Positions 23,482-33,213 are shown, counted from the first letter of the stretch. The stretch is DNA of 64,000 nt from WHSW01 sp033856255 (GCA_033856255.1 JAWVFH010000002.1:124001-188000); one strand, 5' to 3'. Numbers and translations are program-made. Notes: generated by a model from the letters alone, not told the origin.

Positions 23482-24306
23482 CTACTTGGGGGCGCAGTAG
23501 GCGTAGGCGGTGACGCGCGCGTCGCCCGTCTCGGTGAACGCCGAGGCGAGCCAGGTGCGCTTTCCCTCGCGACGCGAGGCGTAGACGAAGACCGCGGCGC
23601 CGGCCGTGCGCCCGGCGCGGTAGCCGCCCGAGATCAGTTGCTCGGAGGGCTCGCAGCTCGCGGTCGCCGTCGCGGTGGTCGGCGCCTGCACGGTCTTCGA
23701 GGTCTCGGTGCGCAGCTTGCCCTTGCGCTGCTGGCAGAGCGCCTGGGCCTCGAGGTCGATCTCGCCGTTTTCGGCGATGCTCGCGCCCGATACCCGCCAC
23801 CGGTCACGGCCGTACTTGCGCGACTCGAAGACGTGCACCGGCGCGTCGGGCTTCGTGTTGAAGGCGCCGCCGATCGCCGAGTAGCCCTCCGGGCACTCGC
23901 CGGTCGCGAAGCTGGACTCGTGCGGCGAGAGGATCGAGGTGGAGCTCTCCGAGGTGATCTGACCCGGCTTCAGGTTCGAGCAGTAGATGTAGCCCGTCGC
24001 CGTCCCGGGCGCGGCGCCGATGTTCTCGGCCGTCAGCCCCAGGCGGCGGGCGCTGAAAACGTTGTCGACCTCGGGCACGATCCGCGCGCCGCCGGTCACC
24101 TGGGTCTCGAAGCCGGGCATGATCGCCGCCTTGCCCGCCGGGCAGACGACCCTGACGAAGCCCGAGTCGCCGGCGTCGAGCTGGAACGACTCCGAGACCT
24201 CGGTCAGGCCCGAGCCGGCGGCGCCGGCGACCGCGGCGCCGACCAGTGCGAGCGCGCACGCGCACAGACCGAGCCGTATTGCTGATTTCGACGAGCTCCC
24301 CGACAC
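23482..24306 (-). CDS. Secreted protein of unknown function, 274 aa
   Basis: A signal peptide (LGLCACALALVGAAVAGAAG) precedes a mature domain with several spaced cysteines (VVCPAGKAAIMPGFE, YIYCSNLKPG, GECPEGYSAIGGAF, CEPSEQLISGGY, YAYCAPK). The pattern 'Cys-x-x-Gly ... GGxF/GGY' occurs three times (about 55, 137, 217), suggesting internal repeats of a beta domain stabilised by disulfides. The repeated 'CPxGxxxIxGGF' look is common in uncharacterised actinobacterial secreted proteins. No catalytic motif is evident. Confidence 0.7.
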   Translation of the reverse strand: MSGSSSKSAIRLGLCACALALVGAAVAGAAGSGLTEVSESFQLDAGDSGFVRVVCPAGKAAIMPGFETQVTGGARIVPEVDNVFSARRLGLTAENIGAAPGTATGYIYCSNLKPGQITSESSTSILSPHESSFATGECPEGYSAIGGAFNTKPDAPVHVFESRKYGRDRWRVSGASIAENGEIDLEAQALCQQRKGKLRTETSKTVQAPTTATATASCEPSEQLISGGYRAGRTAGAAVFVYASRREGKRTWLASAFTETGDARVTAYAYCAPK

Positions 24307-24327
24307 CGGGGTGACCCTATCGCGGGC

Positions 24328-25122
24328 TCAGCAGCCGGTGGTCGCCGGCGCGACGGCCTGCTGGGCGTCGAGCGCCGCGTGGTACTCGTCGAGCTGCTGC
24401 TCGTAGATGACCCGCTCCTGGTCGTCGGGGATGCCGTCGGCGTCCTCGTCGGGGTTGGCGGGGTCGGTGTCGGCGGGAGGCTCGACGGGCGGGGTCGGCG
24501 GGACCGGCGCGGGCTCGGTCGGCGGCGTGCAGGTCGGCGCCGGGGTCGGGGCCGGGGTGGGGGTCGCCTGGTCGGAGCTGCCGGCGTCGGCGCTCGCGGT
24601 GCCGTCGGGGTTGTGGTTGCGTTGCCCGTCGGGGTTGCGGCCCGTGACGTCGGTGTCGGCCTGGTTCGGATCGGCCTGCTGCGGCTTGGTCGGCTGAGCG
24701 CCGTTGCCGGCGCCGTCGGTGCGCGAGGTTCCGGTCGCGATCACGTCGCCGAGGCCGTCCGCATCGGTCGGGGTCTCGGGGGCGCCGTAGGCGGTGATCC
24801 TGACGCTGTAGTTGCCGGCGCCCACGTAGGGGACGTAGAGCGAGGTGCCGCCGGCGCCGACGGTGCCGTAGTCGACCACCGAGCCGTCGGGGCTGGTGAC
24901 CGCGGCCGTGTAGGTGTCGGCGTCGGGGATCGTGCTGAAGGAGACGTTGAGCTGGCAGACGACGCCGTCGTCGAGCACGCCGCAGGAGTCGAGCGAGGTC
25001 GAGACCGAGATCGAGGCCGGGCCCGGGGTCGCCGAGTCGAACCCGCCCGTGATCGCGAAGGCGGGCAGCGGCGCGGCGAGCGCGAGCAGCGTCAGAAGGA
25101 TGGTTCGCCTGCGCCTGGTCAT
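24328..25122 (-). CDS. Secreted Pro/Thr-rich protein, 264 aa
   Basis: ATG 25122 lies 2 bases after the stop of the gene upstream, so the two are coupled; the much longer open frame to 26058 is a shadow. A signal peptide (RRRRTILLTLLALAAPLPAF) leads to a beta-sandwich-like region (about 25-115) with two cysteines (DSCGVLDDGVVCQLNVSF). Next is a disordered Pro/Thr linker (TPTPAPTPAPTCTPPTEPAP) and a short calcium-loop-like element DPANPDEDADGIPDDQE. The C-terminus is helical and ends in Cys. Probably cell-surface; function unknown. Confidence 0.7.
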   Translation of the reverse strand: MTRRRRTILLTLLALAAPLPAFAITGGFDSATPGPASISVSTSLDSCGVLDDGVVCQLNVSFSTIPDADTYTAAVTSPDGSVVDYGTVGAGGTSLYVPYVGAGNYSVRITAYGAPETPTDADGLGDVIATGTSRTDGAGNGAQPTKPQQADPNQADTDVTGRNPDGQRNHNPDGTASADAGSSDQATPTPAPTPAPTCTPPTEPAPVPPTPPVEPPADTDPANPDEDADGIPDDQERVIYEQQLDEYHAALDAQQAVAPATTGC

Positions 25123-25124
25123 CG

Positions 25125-26183
25125 CTACTGCCCCAGCTCCGGCGTGAACGAGCCCGTGATCAGGTCGACGCCGTCGCTCGCCTCGGCGGTGGCGTCGGGC
25201 TGCACGGTGGTCGCCAAGTAGTAGCGGTAGGGACCGGCGACCCGCAGGGTGACGTTGTAGGTCGGCTGGCCCTCGGGGGCGTCGGCGGCGAGGCGGACGA
25301 TCGTGCCCTCGGCGGTCGGCGCCGCGACCCGCTCGACGATCCCGGCCGAGCCGGCCAGCGTCTTCAGCTGGGTCAGCGACTGCGAGACGAAGGTGGGGAA
25401 GTCGAGCTTCGGGTCCTGTGTGATCCACAGGGTCGCGTCGGCCCCGCCGTCGGCGGCGACCGCGGCGAAGGTGGCGCCGGCGGGCGGGTCGATCTTCTGC
25501 CAGCCCGACGGCATCGCCAGCGAGAACGAGGACTCCTGCACGAACTTGGTGTTCTTGGTCGGCTTCGAGGCCGACTGGTCTGCGGCTGCGGCTGCGGCCG
25601 GGGCGGCCGGGGACGACGGGTGGTGGGCTTGCGACGAGGGAGCGGCCGCCGGCAGCGCGGGCTGGTTGTTGCCGCCCCGCAGGACCACGAGCACGACGAC
25701 GACGAGGACCGCGGCGGCGAGGATGCTGATCAGCTTCCAGGAGCGGCTCTCGGGATCTACCTTGGGCAGGCTGAGCGCCGGCAGCTTCGGCACGGCGCGC
25801 CTCTTCGGCGCCCGGGTCAGAGCCTCGACGGCCCGCTCCTCCATCGCCATGGGCTGGGCGGACTTGACCTCGGTCGGAGGCGCAGGGGGAAGCGGCGGCG
25901 GCGGCTCCGGCGCGAGGACGGCGTCGCCTGCCATCCGCACCTCGATCTCCTCCACGTGGGCCGCCTCGAAGGCGGCCGCGCAGCCGGCGCAATGGAAGCG
26001 CCGCACCGCGCGGGTGGGCAGGGATCCGGGCAGGCGCACGCGCGTCGACGCGCCGCACGCTTCGTGGTGCGCGTCGACGACGCGCACGGCGCCGTCGTGC
26101 GGGGGCTCGGGGAAGCCCCCGTTCAAGGCAGATTCAGGCAGCACCAACCGACTCACACAAACCTCATCGAGCAGCGTAGGCAA
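25125..26183 (-). CDS. Single-pass membrane protein with N-terminal Cys-rich region and PsbP/DUF1795-like exterior domain
   Basis: 352 residues. The N-terminal 90 residues carry C43 and the C65-x2-C68 pair (FHCAGCAAAF), possibly a zinc knuckle. A Pro-rich linker, one membrane helix at about 151-168 (LISILAAAVLVVVVLVVL) and an Ala/Pro linker follow. The outer domain (about 218-350) has FSLAMPSGWQKIDPP and FVSQSLTQLKTLAG, similar to PsbP/DUF1795 folds found in actinobacterial lipoproteins. It is co-transcribed with the secreted protein at 24328 and divergent from the cyclase at 26267. A link between cytosolic zinc-binding and an external ligand domain is plausible but unproven. Confidence 0.7.
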   Translation of the reverse strand: MPTLLDEVCVSRLVLPESALNGGFPEPPHDGAVRVVDAHHEACGASTRVRLPGSLPTRAVRRFHCAGCAAAFEAAHVEEIEVRMAGDAVLAPEPPPPLPPAPPTEVKSAQPMAMEERAVEALTRAPKRRAVPKLPALSLPKVDPESRSWKLISILAAAVLVVVVLVVLRGGNNQPALPAAAPSSQAHHPSSPAAPAAAAAADQSASKPTKNTKFVQESSFSLAMPSGWQKIDPPAGATFAAVAADGGADATLWITQDPKLDFPTFVSQSLTQLKTLAGSAGIVERVAAPTAEGTIVRLAADAPEGQPTYNVTLRVAGPYRYYLATTVQPDATAEASDGVDLITGSFTPELGQ

Positions 26184-26266
26184 GACCTTTAGGCGTCATC
26201 GCCCACCTCGCGCGCCGCGCACGACATCTCACACACCCGAAACGGCCCCCGTGGGAAGATTCGGTA

Positions 26267-27895
26267 ATGGCCGTCGGGGCGATGACGTACCTCTACAAGC
26301 GGCTCGGCGGGCGCTATCCGCTCGCCTTCATGGCCGTCGAGCTGCAGTCGGCGCTGTTCATCGTCGGCGGCACCCTCGCCCTGTTCAGCTTCTACTTCGA
26401 CGCATCCACGCAGGAGTACCTGACCGTGCTCGTGATCGCCCTGGCGCTGACCGAGTTGGCGATCATCGCCTCGCTGGTCCGGATCCGGGGCCAGATCGGC
26501 CCGATCCGCAACTGGATCGGCGGCGAGCACGACGAGGAGTCGACGAAGACGGCCTGGTCGTCGGCGATCAACCTGCCGGTGCTGCTGCTGAAGCGCGACC
26601 TGCCGATCCCGGTCTTCGTCTCCGTGCTGCCGATCTGCGTCGTCTCGGTGATCATCCTCGACCTCCCCGCGCTGGCGATCATCCCGCTGCTCGCCGGCTC
26701 GGCGGTGGCGATGGGCTACTCGGCGATCCTCCACTACCTCGCCGTCGAGGCCGGCATGCGCCCGGTCCTGCTCGACATCAACTCCAACCTGTCGCCGCGC
26801 TCCCGCACCGACTTCTGGGCCGTCTCCCTGCGCACCCGGCTGATGGTCGCCCTGCCGCTGATCAACCTGATCACCGGCCTCGTCGTCGCCGCGCTCACCT
26901 CCAACGGCGGCGGCGGATCCAACCTCGGCCTCGACGTGCTCGTCGCCCTGCTCGTGGCGACGACGATCTCGCTCGAGCTCACGGTGATGCTCTCGAAGTC
27001 GATCCTGCGGCCGCTGCGCGACCTCTCCAAGGCCGTCGACCGGATCAACGCCGGCGACCTCGACGTCTCCGTCCCCGTGACGACCGGCGACGAGCTCGGC
27101 GAGCTGGCCGCGAGCTTCAACGAGATGGTCGCCGGGCTGGCCGAGCGCGAGCGGATCCGCGAGGCCTTCGGCACCTACCTCGACAAGGAGGTCGCCGAGT
27201 ACATCCTGTCCGAGGGCTTCACCGAGGAGGGGGTGGAGATCGAGGTCACGGTGCTCTTCTGCGACGTCCGCGACTTCACCGCGTTCGCCTCCGGCGCGAC
27301 GCCGCAGGAGGTCGTCGCGGCGCTCAACGGGCTGTTCGAGGTGATCGTCCCGATCATCGCCGAGCACGGCGGCCACGTCGACAAGTTCGAGGGCGACGGC
27401 CTGCTCGCCGTCTTCGGCGCCCCGGAGCCGTTTCCCGATCACGCCGACCGCGCGGTGCGGGCGGCGTGCGCGATCGGCTCGGCGGTCAACGATCGCGCCG
27501 AGGCGGGCGAGCTGCGGATCGGCGTCGGCGTCAACACCGGCAACGTCGTCGCGGGTGCGATCGGGGGCGCGGGGCGGCTCAACTTCTCGGTCATCGGCGA
27601 CGCCGTCAATATCGCCGCCCGGGTCGAGGCGCAGACCCGCGAGACCGACGACAACATCCTGATCACGACCGAGACCTGGAAGCGCCTCTCGCACGAGTTC
27701 GAGGTCGACAGCCGCGGCAAGGCCGAGCTCAAGGGCGTCGCCGATCCGGTGGCGCTGTACGCGCCGAAGCTCGTCGGCCAGGCCGAGCCCGAGCCGGTGG
27801 CCGCCGAAGGCGACGGGGCCGGCGACGGCGAGCCGCCGCTGGGCGCCTTCGCCCGCCGCCTGCGCCGCGCCGCTCGCCCGCGCGCAAGTCGCTGA
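26267..27895 (+). CDS. Membrane adenylate cyclase with HAMP domain (mycobacterial Rv1318c/Rv3645 type)
   Basis: 542 residues: about six membrane helices (20-240), a HAMP domain (about 245-297, ILRPLRDLSKAVDRINAGDL) and a class III cyclase domain (320-500). All catalytic residues are in place: metal Asp D333 (LFCDVRDF) and D377 (FEGDG), adenine-specifying K373 and D445 (VIGDAVNIAAR), transition-state N448 and R452. Predicted activity is therefore ATP to cAMP at the inner membrane. The short acidic tail after 515 is likely disordered. The cNMP-binding patatin at 16227 is the only recognisable cAMP receptor in the window. Confidence 0.93.
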   Translation: MAVGAMTYLYKRLGGRYPLAFMAVELQSALFIVGGTLALFSFYFDASTQEYLTVLVIALALTELAIIASLVRIRGQIGPIRNWIGGEHDEESTKTAWSSAINLPVLLLKRDLPIPVFVSVLPICVVSVIILDLPALAIIPLLAGSAVAMGYSAILHYLAVEAGMRPVLLDINSNLSPRSRTDFWAVSLRTRLMVALPLINLITGLVVAALTSNGGGGSNLGLDVLVALLVATTISLELTVMLSKSILRPLRDLSKAVDRINAGDLDVSVPVTTGDELGELAASFNEMVAGLAERERIREAFGTYLDKEVAEYILSEGFTEEGVEIEVTVLFCDVRDFTAFASGATPQEVVAALNGLFEVIVPIIAEHGGHVDKFEGDGLLAVFGAPEPFPDHADRAVRAACAIGSAVNDRAEAGELRIGVGVNTGNVVAGAIGGAGRLNFSVIGDAVNIAARVEAQTRETDDNILITTETWKRLSHEFEVDSRGKAELKGVADPVALYAPKLVGQAEPEPVAAEGDGAGDGEPPLGAFARRLRRAARPRASR

Positions 27896-27921
27896 GCCGC
27901 GCGATCTGATCGGATACGCCT

Positions 27922-30306
27922 ATGACTTCTCCCTTCAGGTCCCCCGCCGTCGTTGTCGCGCTGCTCGCCTGCCTGATCGCCGCGCCCGTTGCCGAAGCCG
28001 CCAAGAAGGGCGGCCTGGAGGCCACGATCACCCGCCAGAAGCAGGGGATCCCGACGATCGAGGCCGACAACTTCAAGAGCCTCGGCTTCGGCTACGGCTA
28101 CGCGCTCGCCCAAGACGAGATCTGCACGATGGCCGACACCTACCTCACCTCGGAGGCCAGGCGCTCGCAGTTCTTCGGCCCCGACGCGAAGTCGCCGGAG
28201 AACTTCACCAACCTCGATTCCGACCTCTTCTACCAGCAGGCCATCGACAATCACGTCGTCGAGGATCTCGTCGCCACGAAGGGCAAGCAGGCCCTCGATC
28301 CCGATCTCAAGCAGGGGGTCAAGGGTTACGTCAAGGGCTACAACGCCTGGCTCGCCAAGAACCAGTCGAAGATCAAGGACCCCGCCTGCGCCGGACAGCC
28401 GTGGGTGCAGCCGATCACCGTGATGGATGCCTACCGGCGCTTCTACGAGCTGACGCTCTACGCCAGCTCGGGGGTCGCGATCGACGGGATCACGGAGGCC
28501 CAGCCGCCCGCCGCCTCGCCGCGTCCGACGCGGGCCGCCGGCGACGCCGCGCCGACCGCGACGCCCGAGCAGGCCCAGAAGCTGGCCGAAGCGCTCGACT
28601 TCTCCGATACCGGCTCCAACGGGTGGGCGATCGGTAAGGACATGACGAAGAACGGCGAGGGGATCACGCTCGCCAACCCGCACTTCCCCTGGGACGGGCC
28701 GCGGCGCTTCTATCAGTCGCACCTGGTCATCCCCGGTGAGCTCAACGTCTCCGGCGCCAGCCTGCTCGGCTCGCCGATCATCAACATCGGGCACACCGCG
28801 GGGCTCGCCTGGACGCACACGGTCTCGACCGCGTTCCGGTTCGTCCCGTTCCAGCTCACCCTGGCGCCGGGCGACCCGACCAGCTACGTGGTCGACGGCC
28901 AGACGTTCCCGATGGACCACCAGACGGTGACGGTCCAGGTCAAGCAGCCCGACGGCTCGCTCCAGCCGGTGTCGCGGACGCTGTATTCGACCCGGTACGG
29001 GCCGGTGTTCAACCGGGTCTCGGGCCAGTCGATCTTCGCGTGGACCAACGCGAACGCCTACGCGCTGTTCGACGCCAACGCGCAGACCCTCCCGCGGCTG
29101 CTCAACCACTTCTTCGCGACCAACCAGGCGGAGTCGACGAAGGACCTGCTCAAGATCCTCAAGCAGTACCAGGGCATCCCCTGGGTCAACACGATCGCGT
29201 CCGACTCGAAGGGCAAGGCGCTCTACGCCGACATCGGGGCGGTCCCGAACGTCCCGGACTCGAAGGTCGTCCAGTGCAACTCGTCGCTCGGGCAGATCAC
29301 GCTGCCGGCCGCGGGGCTGGCCGTGCTGGACGGCTCGCGCGCGGAGTGTGCGCTGACCACCGATCCGGACGCGCGCGGCGACGGGCTGATGGGCGTCTCG
29401 AAGATGCCGGTCCTGCAGCGCAAGGACTACGTCGAGAACGGCAACGACTCCTACTGGCTGACCAACCCCGCCCAGCCGCTGGAGGGCTTCCCGCGGATCA
29501 TCGGCGCCGAGCGCACGCAACGCTCGCTGCGCACCCGGCTCGGGATCCAGATGCTCGAGGGAGCCGGCGACAACCTGACGCGCAAGAGCGTCCAGGACCT
29601 GGTCTTCCAGGATCGCCAGTACCTCGGTGAGCTGTGGCGCGACCAGCTCGTCGCGTACTGCAACGCGCATCCGACGATGACCGGTTCGAGCGGCCCCGTC
29701 GACGTCAGCGCGGCCTGTGCTGCGCTAGCCGGATGGGATCTGCACGTCAACCTCGACAGCACCGGGGCGCTCCTGTTCGAGCGCTTCGTCGACCGCTACG
29801 GCACGAGCGCCGCGCGGTTCTCGACGCCGTTCGACGTCAACAACCCGGTCAACACGCCGAGCGGGCTCGACACCTCGGCGACCAACGCGCCGATTCTCGA
29901 GACGGCGTTCGCGAATGCGGTCACCGACCTGCAGGGGGCGAACATCCCGCTCAGCGGGCCCTACGGGGACTTCCATTACGAGGTCCGCAACGGCGACCAC
30001 ATCCCGATCCACGGCGGCGAGGGCGGCCAGGGCGCGTTCAACGCGATCGCCGACACGTGGGACCCGGCGACCGGCTACTCCGACATCGTCCACGGCTCGA
30101 GCTTCGTGATGGTCACGCAGTTCGACGGGGACGAGTGCCCGAACGACCGCTCGATCCTCACGTATTCGCTGTCGGACGACGAGACGTCGAAGTACTACGC
30201 CGACCAGACGAAGATGTTCTCGGGCAAGCAGTGGGTCGACCCGCCGTTCTGCCCCAAGGAGGTCTCCAAGACCGCCGCGAGCGTGAAGACGGTGCGCGAG
30301 AAGTAG
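27922..30306 (+). CDS. Secreted penicillin-acylase-family amidase (Ntn hydrolase)
   Basis: 794 residues with signal peptide (VVALLACLIAAPVAEAA). The layout is that of penicillin G acylase/AHL acylase precursors: an alpha chain (about 27-200, QGIPTIEADNFKSLGFGYGY, ALAQDEICTMADTYL), a spacer, then G231-S232-N-G-W-A, where Ser232 becomes the N-terminal nucleophile of the beta chain after self-cleavage. Downstream Ntn motifs (LANPHFPW, and NIGHTAGLAWTHTVS) fit. Expected role: extracellular hydrolysis of acyl amides, perhaps acyl-homoserine lactones or lipopeptides. The next gene encodes a secreted CocE-type hydrolase, suggesting a small extracellular scavenging or quenching unit. Confidence 0.88.
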   Translation: MTSPFRSPAVVVALLACLIAAPVAEAAKKGGLEATITRQKQGIPTIEADNFKSLGFGYGYALAQDEICTMADTYLTSEARRSQFFGPDAKSPENFTNLDSDLFYQQAIDNHVVEDLVATKGKQALDPDLKQGVKGYVKGYNAWLAKNQSKIKDPACAGQPWVQPITVMDAYRRFYELTLYASSGVAIDGITEAQPPAASPRPTRAAGDAAPTATPEQAQKLAEALDFSDTGSNGWAIGKDMTKNGEGITLANPHFPWDGPRRFYQSHLVIPGELNVSGASLLGSPIINIGHTAGLAWTHTVSTAFRFVPFQLTLAPGDPTSYVVDGQTFPMDHQTVTVQVKQPDGSLQPVSRTLYSTRYGPVFNRVSGQSIFAWTNANAYALFDANAQTLPRLLNHFFATNQAESTKDLLKILKQYQGIPWVNTIASDSKGKALYADIGAVPNVPDSKVVQCNSSLGQITLPAAGLAVLDGSRAECALTTDPDARGDGLMGVSKMPVLQRKDYVENGNDSYWLTNPAQPLEGFPRIIGAERTQRSLRTRLGIQMLEGAGDNLTRKSVQDLVFQDRQYLGELWRDQLVAYCNAHPTMTGSSGPVDVSAACAALAGWDLHVNLDSTGALLFERFVDRYGTSAARFSTPFDVNNPVNTPSGLDTSATNAPILETAFANAVTDLQGANIPLSGPYGDFHYEVRNGDHIPIHGGEGGQGAFNAIADTWDPATGYSDIVHGSSFVMVTQFDGDECPNDRSILTYSLSDDETSKYYADQTKMFSGKQWVDPPFCPKEVSKTAASVKTVREK

Positions 30307-30350
30307 CCCACCGGGCGCGCGGTTTAGGAAAAGGTGCGATTCTTCCCTGC

Positions 30351-32612
30351 GTGAAGCGCGGGGCAGGTCGTGTTCGGAGGACGGCTGCATCGAGCGTGGG
30401 GGTTCTCACGCTGCTGGTGCTGCTGGTCGCTGCCGCTCCGGCCGGCGCGAAGGCGACCTTCAAGGCCCACGGCTCGGTCGAGCAGGTCTACGTCACCGAC
30501 GCCAAGCCCGGCGCCGACTACACGCTGGTCGATCGCAACGGCGACGAGGTCGACGCACGCAAGGCGGGCGTACTGGGCGGCATCGTCTTCCGCAAGGTCG
30601 ACCCCGGCAACGGCTATCGGGTTCGCCAGGGCGACGTGCGGTCGGCCGCCGTGCGCGTGCTCTCCACTCGCTCCAGGCCGCAGAGCACGAAGATCTACGA
30701 CCAGACGATCCCCGACAGCGGCTACAACTACCTGAAGACCCGCGACGGCACCCGCCTGGCGATCAACGTCTACAAGCCGACGACGGCGACGCCGGCCGAC
30801 AACGGCCCCTTCCCGACCCTGATCGAGTACTCGGGCTACGGCTACGCCGACCCGTCGGGCGGCGAGAGCTCGATCCAGGCGGTCGCCGGGGCGCTCGGCT
30901 TCGCGGTCGTCGACGTCAACATGCGCGGCACCGGCTGCTCCGGCGGTGCCTTCGACTTCTTCGAGCCCCTCCAGGGCCTCGACGGCTACGACGTGATCGA
31001 GACGATCGCCCGCCAGCCCTGGGTCCTGCACAACAGGGTCGGGATGATGGGGATCTCCTACGGCGGCATCAGCCAGCTGTTCGTCGCCGAGACCCGGCCG
31101 CCGAGCCTCTCGGCGATCGCGCCGCTGTCGGTGCTCGACGGGGTGCAGACGACGCTGTACCCGGGCGGGATCCTCAACACCGGCTTCGCCCTCCAGTGGG
31201 CCAAGGACCGCATCCACGACGCCGAGCCGGCGAGCGCGGACGGCGGCCAGGGCTGGGCCCTCGAGCAGATCGCCAACGGCGACGTCACGTGCAAGAAGAA
31301 CCAGGAGCTTCACACCGAGGCCGTCAACCTGCTGGCGAAGATCCACCACAACCAGTACTACCGCGCGAAGGTCGTCGATCCGCTCTCGCCGGTCACCTTC
31401 GTCCACAAGATCAACGTGCCGACGTTCATGGCGTGCCAGTGGACCGACGAGCAGACGGGCGGCCACTGCCCGACCCTGGCCTCGCAGTTCACCGGCACCG
31501 ACCAGAAGTGGTTCACGTTCACCAACGGCGTCCACACCGACTCGCTCGACCCGGAGACGTTCAACAAGTGGTACGACTTCCTGCAGCTCTACGTCGCCGA
31601 GCAGAAACCCTCCGTAAACCCGGTCGTAGTGGCGGCCGGCCCGGTCGTCTACCAGGTCGCGCTGGGCATCACCGGAGTGACGCTGCCCGATGATCCGATC
31701 CAGCACGAGGCGACCTATGAGGCCGCCAAGGCTGCCTTCGAGGCGCTGCCGATGGTGCGGATCCTGTTCGACAACGGCGCCGGCGGCCAGCCCTACTACC
31801 CCTACCCGGGCTTCGAGCGCGGCTTCTCGAGCCTGCCGGTGGGGGGCACGAAGGCGAAGTCGTTCTACTTCGACCGCGACGGCGCGATGGGCGCCAAGCC
31901 GCCCAAGAAGGGCGGCGCCGACGAGTTCACCCTGAACGCCAGGGCGCGCCCGCCGACCGACTTCAGCGGCGACACCGGCGGCGGCACCAACGGCCTCTGG
32001 ACGGCGTCGCCCTCCTATGACTGGACGCAGAATCCCGCCGGGACCGCGGCTTCCTACGTGACCCCGCCGCTGGCCGCCGACACGACCGTGCTCGGCGCCG
32101 GCGCGGTCGAGGCCTGGGTTCGCTCCTCCAAGCCCGACGCCGATTTCCAGGCCACGGTCTCGGAGGTCCGCCCGGACGGCAAGGAGACGTTCGTGCAGAG
32201 CGGCTGGGCGCGCGGCAGCAAGCGCAAGCTCGACCCGGCCCGCAGCACCGAGCTGGAGCCGATCCTGAGCCTGCGAAAGGACGACGCCAAGCCGCTGCCG
32301 GTCGGCGAGTGGACGAAGCTGACGATCCCGCTCTACTACGAGGGCCACCCGTACCGCGCCGGCTCGCAGATCAAGGTGACGATCTCGGCCGTCGGCGGCG
32401 ACCAGCCGATCTGGGCCTTCAAGCACTCGTTGCCGAAGGCCGGTGGCACGGCGAAGATCGACGTCGCCCACTCGCCGGACATGCCCTCGCGCCTGCTCCT
32501 GCCCGTGATCGGCGGCGACATCCCGACCGCCCTGCCGGCCTGCCCGGCCCTGCGCGGCGAGCCCTGCCGCGACTACGTCCCGGCGACGAACAAGCCCGTC
32601 TCGCTTCGCTAG
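30351..32612 (+). CDS. Secreted CocE/NonD-family hydrolase (X-Pro dipeptidyl-peptidase S15-like)
   Basis: GTG 30351 starts a signal peptide (VGVLTLLVLLVAAAPAGAKA); the open frame to 29634 is a shadow of the acylase. 753 residues. The alpha/beta hydrolase domain has nucleophile Ser236 in GISYGGIS, the oxyanion region YSGYGYADPSGG, and a His candidate in NGVHTDSLDPE. The C-terminal jelly-roll domain (about 540-740, YVTPPLAADTTVLGAGAVEA, LTIPLYYEGHPYRAGSQIKV) is typical of cocaine esterase and S15 peptidases. The likely substrate is an ester or amide of an acyl compound outside the cell. It follows the acylase gene by 44 bases. Confidence 0.87.
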   Translation: MKRGAGRVRRTAASSVGVLTLLVLLVAAAPAGAKATFKAHGSVEQVYVTDAKPGADYTLVDRNGDEVDARKAGVLGGIVFRKVDPGNGYRVRQGDVRSAAVRVLSTRSRPQSTKIYDQTIPDSGYNYLKTRDGTRLAINVYKPTTATPADNGPFPTLIEYSGYGYADPSGGESSIQAVAGALGFAVVDVNMRGTGCSGGAFDFFEPLQGLDGYDVIETIARQPWVLHNRVGMMGISYGGISQLFVAETRPPSLSAIAPLSVLDGVQTTLYPGGILNTGFALQWAKDRIHDAEPASADGGQGWALEQIANGDVTCKKNQELHTEAVNLLAKIHHNQYYRAKVVDPLSPVTFVHKINVPTFMACQWTDEQTGGHCPTLASQFTGTDQKWFTFTNGVHTDSLDPETFNKWYDFLQLYVAEQKPSVNPVVVAAGPVVYQVALGITGVTLPDDPIQHEATYEAAKAAFEALPMVRILFDNGAGGQPYYPYPGFERGFSSLPVGGTKAKSFYFDRDGAMGAKPPKKGGADEFTLNARARPPTDFSGDTGGGTNGLWTASPSYDWTQNPAGTAASYVTPPLAADTTVLGAGAVEAWVRSSKPDADFQATVSEVRPDGKETFVQSGWARGSKRKLDPARSTELEPILSLRKDDAKPLPVGEWTKLTIPLYYEGHPYRAGSQIKVTISAVGGDQPIWAFKHSLPKAGGTAKIDVAHSPDMPSRLLLPVIGGDIPTALPACPALRGEPCRDYVPATNKPVSLR

Positions 32613-32645
32613 CGCTCGACCGGCGGGCACTCCGCCTCCGGCACT

Positions 32646-32680
32646 ACCGTTTTTTTCGAACCTGATCCGAAAAAAGCGGT
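32646..32680. terminator. Bidirectional T-run/A-run hairpin between convergent genes
   Basis: ACCG plus a run of seven T and CG (32646-32658) mirrors CG, six A, GCGGT (32668-32680) across a 9-base loop. Transcripts from either side would form the stem and meet a U tract. It sits between the convergent CocE-type gene (ends 32612) and the membrane-protein gene (ends 32730), where a shared terminator is expected. The stem is mainly A-T, so strength is uncertain; a GGCGG/CCGCC hairpin just before may help. Confidence 0.5.
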
Positions 32681-32729
32681 GGCGAGCGTGCGAGCAGGCG
32701 AGACCAGGCGGCCTCGACGGCTGTGACGC

Positions 32730-33206
32730 CTAGCCCGGCTTCGTCGTCATCGCCCAGATCGCGATCAGGTACATGACGAGCAGCAGCGCGCAGAGGCCGG
32801 CCGAGATCCGGATCCCGAGCACGCGCGGCGCGGCGTCCGCACCGTCCCCGCCGGCGACGGCCCGGCGCGAGGCGACGCCCGCGGTGGCCGTGGCGATGAT
32901 CAGCAGAAGGAGGCCGAAGTCGGCGACGCCGAAGCCGATCCCGATCCAGCTCGGATCGGTGGCCGCCTTGTCGAGGCCCTCCTTCGAGTAGATCCACTGG
33001 GCGGCGCCGCGCATCACCAGGTAACCCGGGATCGCACCGTAGAGCAGCGCGCGGAAGCCGGCCCGGAAGGCGTCGGGCGACCGACCCCGCCACGCCGCGG
33101 CCAGATAGACGAGCGCGAGCACGACGCCGCCGACCAGGACCATCGCACCCAGCACGTGCACGAACAGGGCGACGTTCCAGTCGCCGGGTCGGATCGTCGC
33201 GGTCAC
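32730..33206 (-). CDS. Four-helix membrane protein, 158 aa
   Basis: Hydrophobic segments at about 12-36, 48-62, 88-108 and 133-152. The opening NVALFVHVLGAMVLVGGVVL resembles the DUF2269-like opening of the neighbour at 33214 (FDFLLFVHVLSAFFLVAMVV), with the shared FVHVLxA motif where the His could bind haem or metal. The two genes are 7 bases apart on one strand and may have arisen by duplication or form a hetero-oligomer. No precise function can be given. Confidence 0.7.
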   Translation of the reverse strand: MTATIRPGDWNVALFVHVLGAMVLVGGVVLALVYLAAAWRGRSPDAFRAGFRALLYGAIPGYLVMRGAAQWIYSKEGLDKAATDPSWIGIGFGVADFGLLLLIIATATAGVASRRAVAGGDGADAAPRVLGIRISAGLCALLLVMYLIAIWAMTTKPG

Positions 33207-33213
33207 GGGCGGC

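Noticed and set aside
26189..29670. Long minus-strand frames opposite the cyclase and acylase genes
   Set aside because: Both sense genes carry full catalytic motifs, and the antisense frames are Asp/Arg/Gly-rich without domains.
30324..32630. 768-codon frame opposite the CocE-type gene
   Set aside because: Antisense shadow; the sense frame has a signal peptide, catalytic motif and jelly-roll domain.
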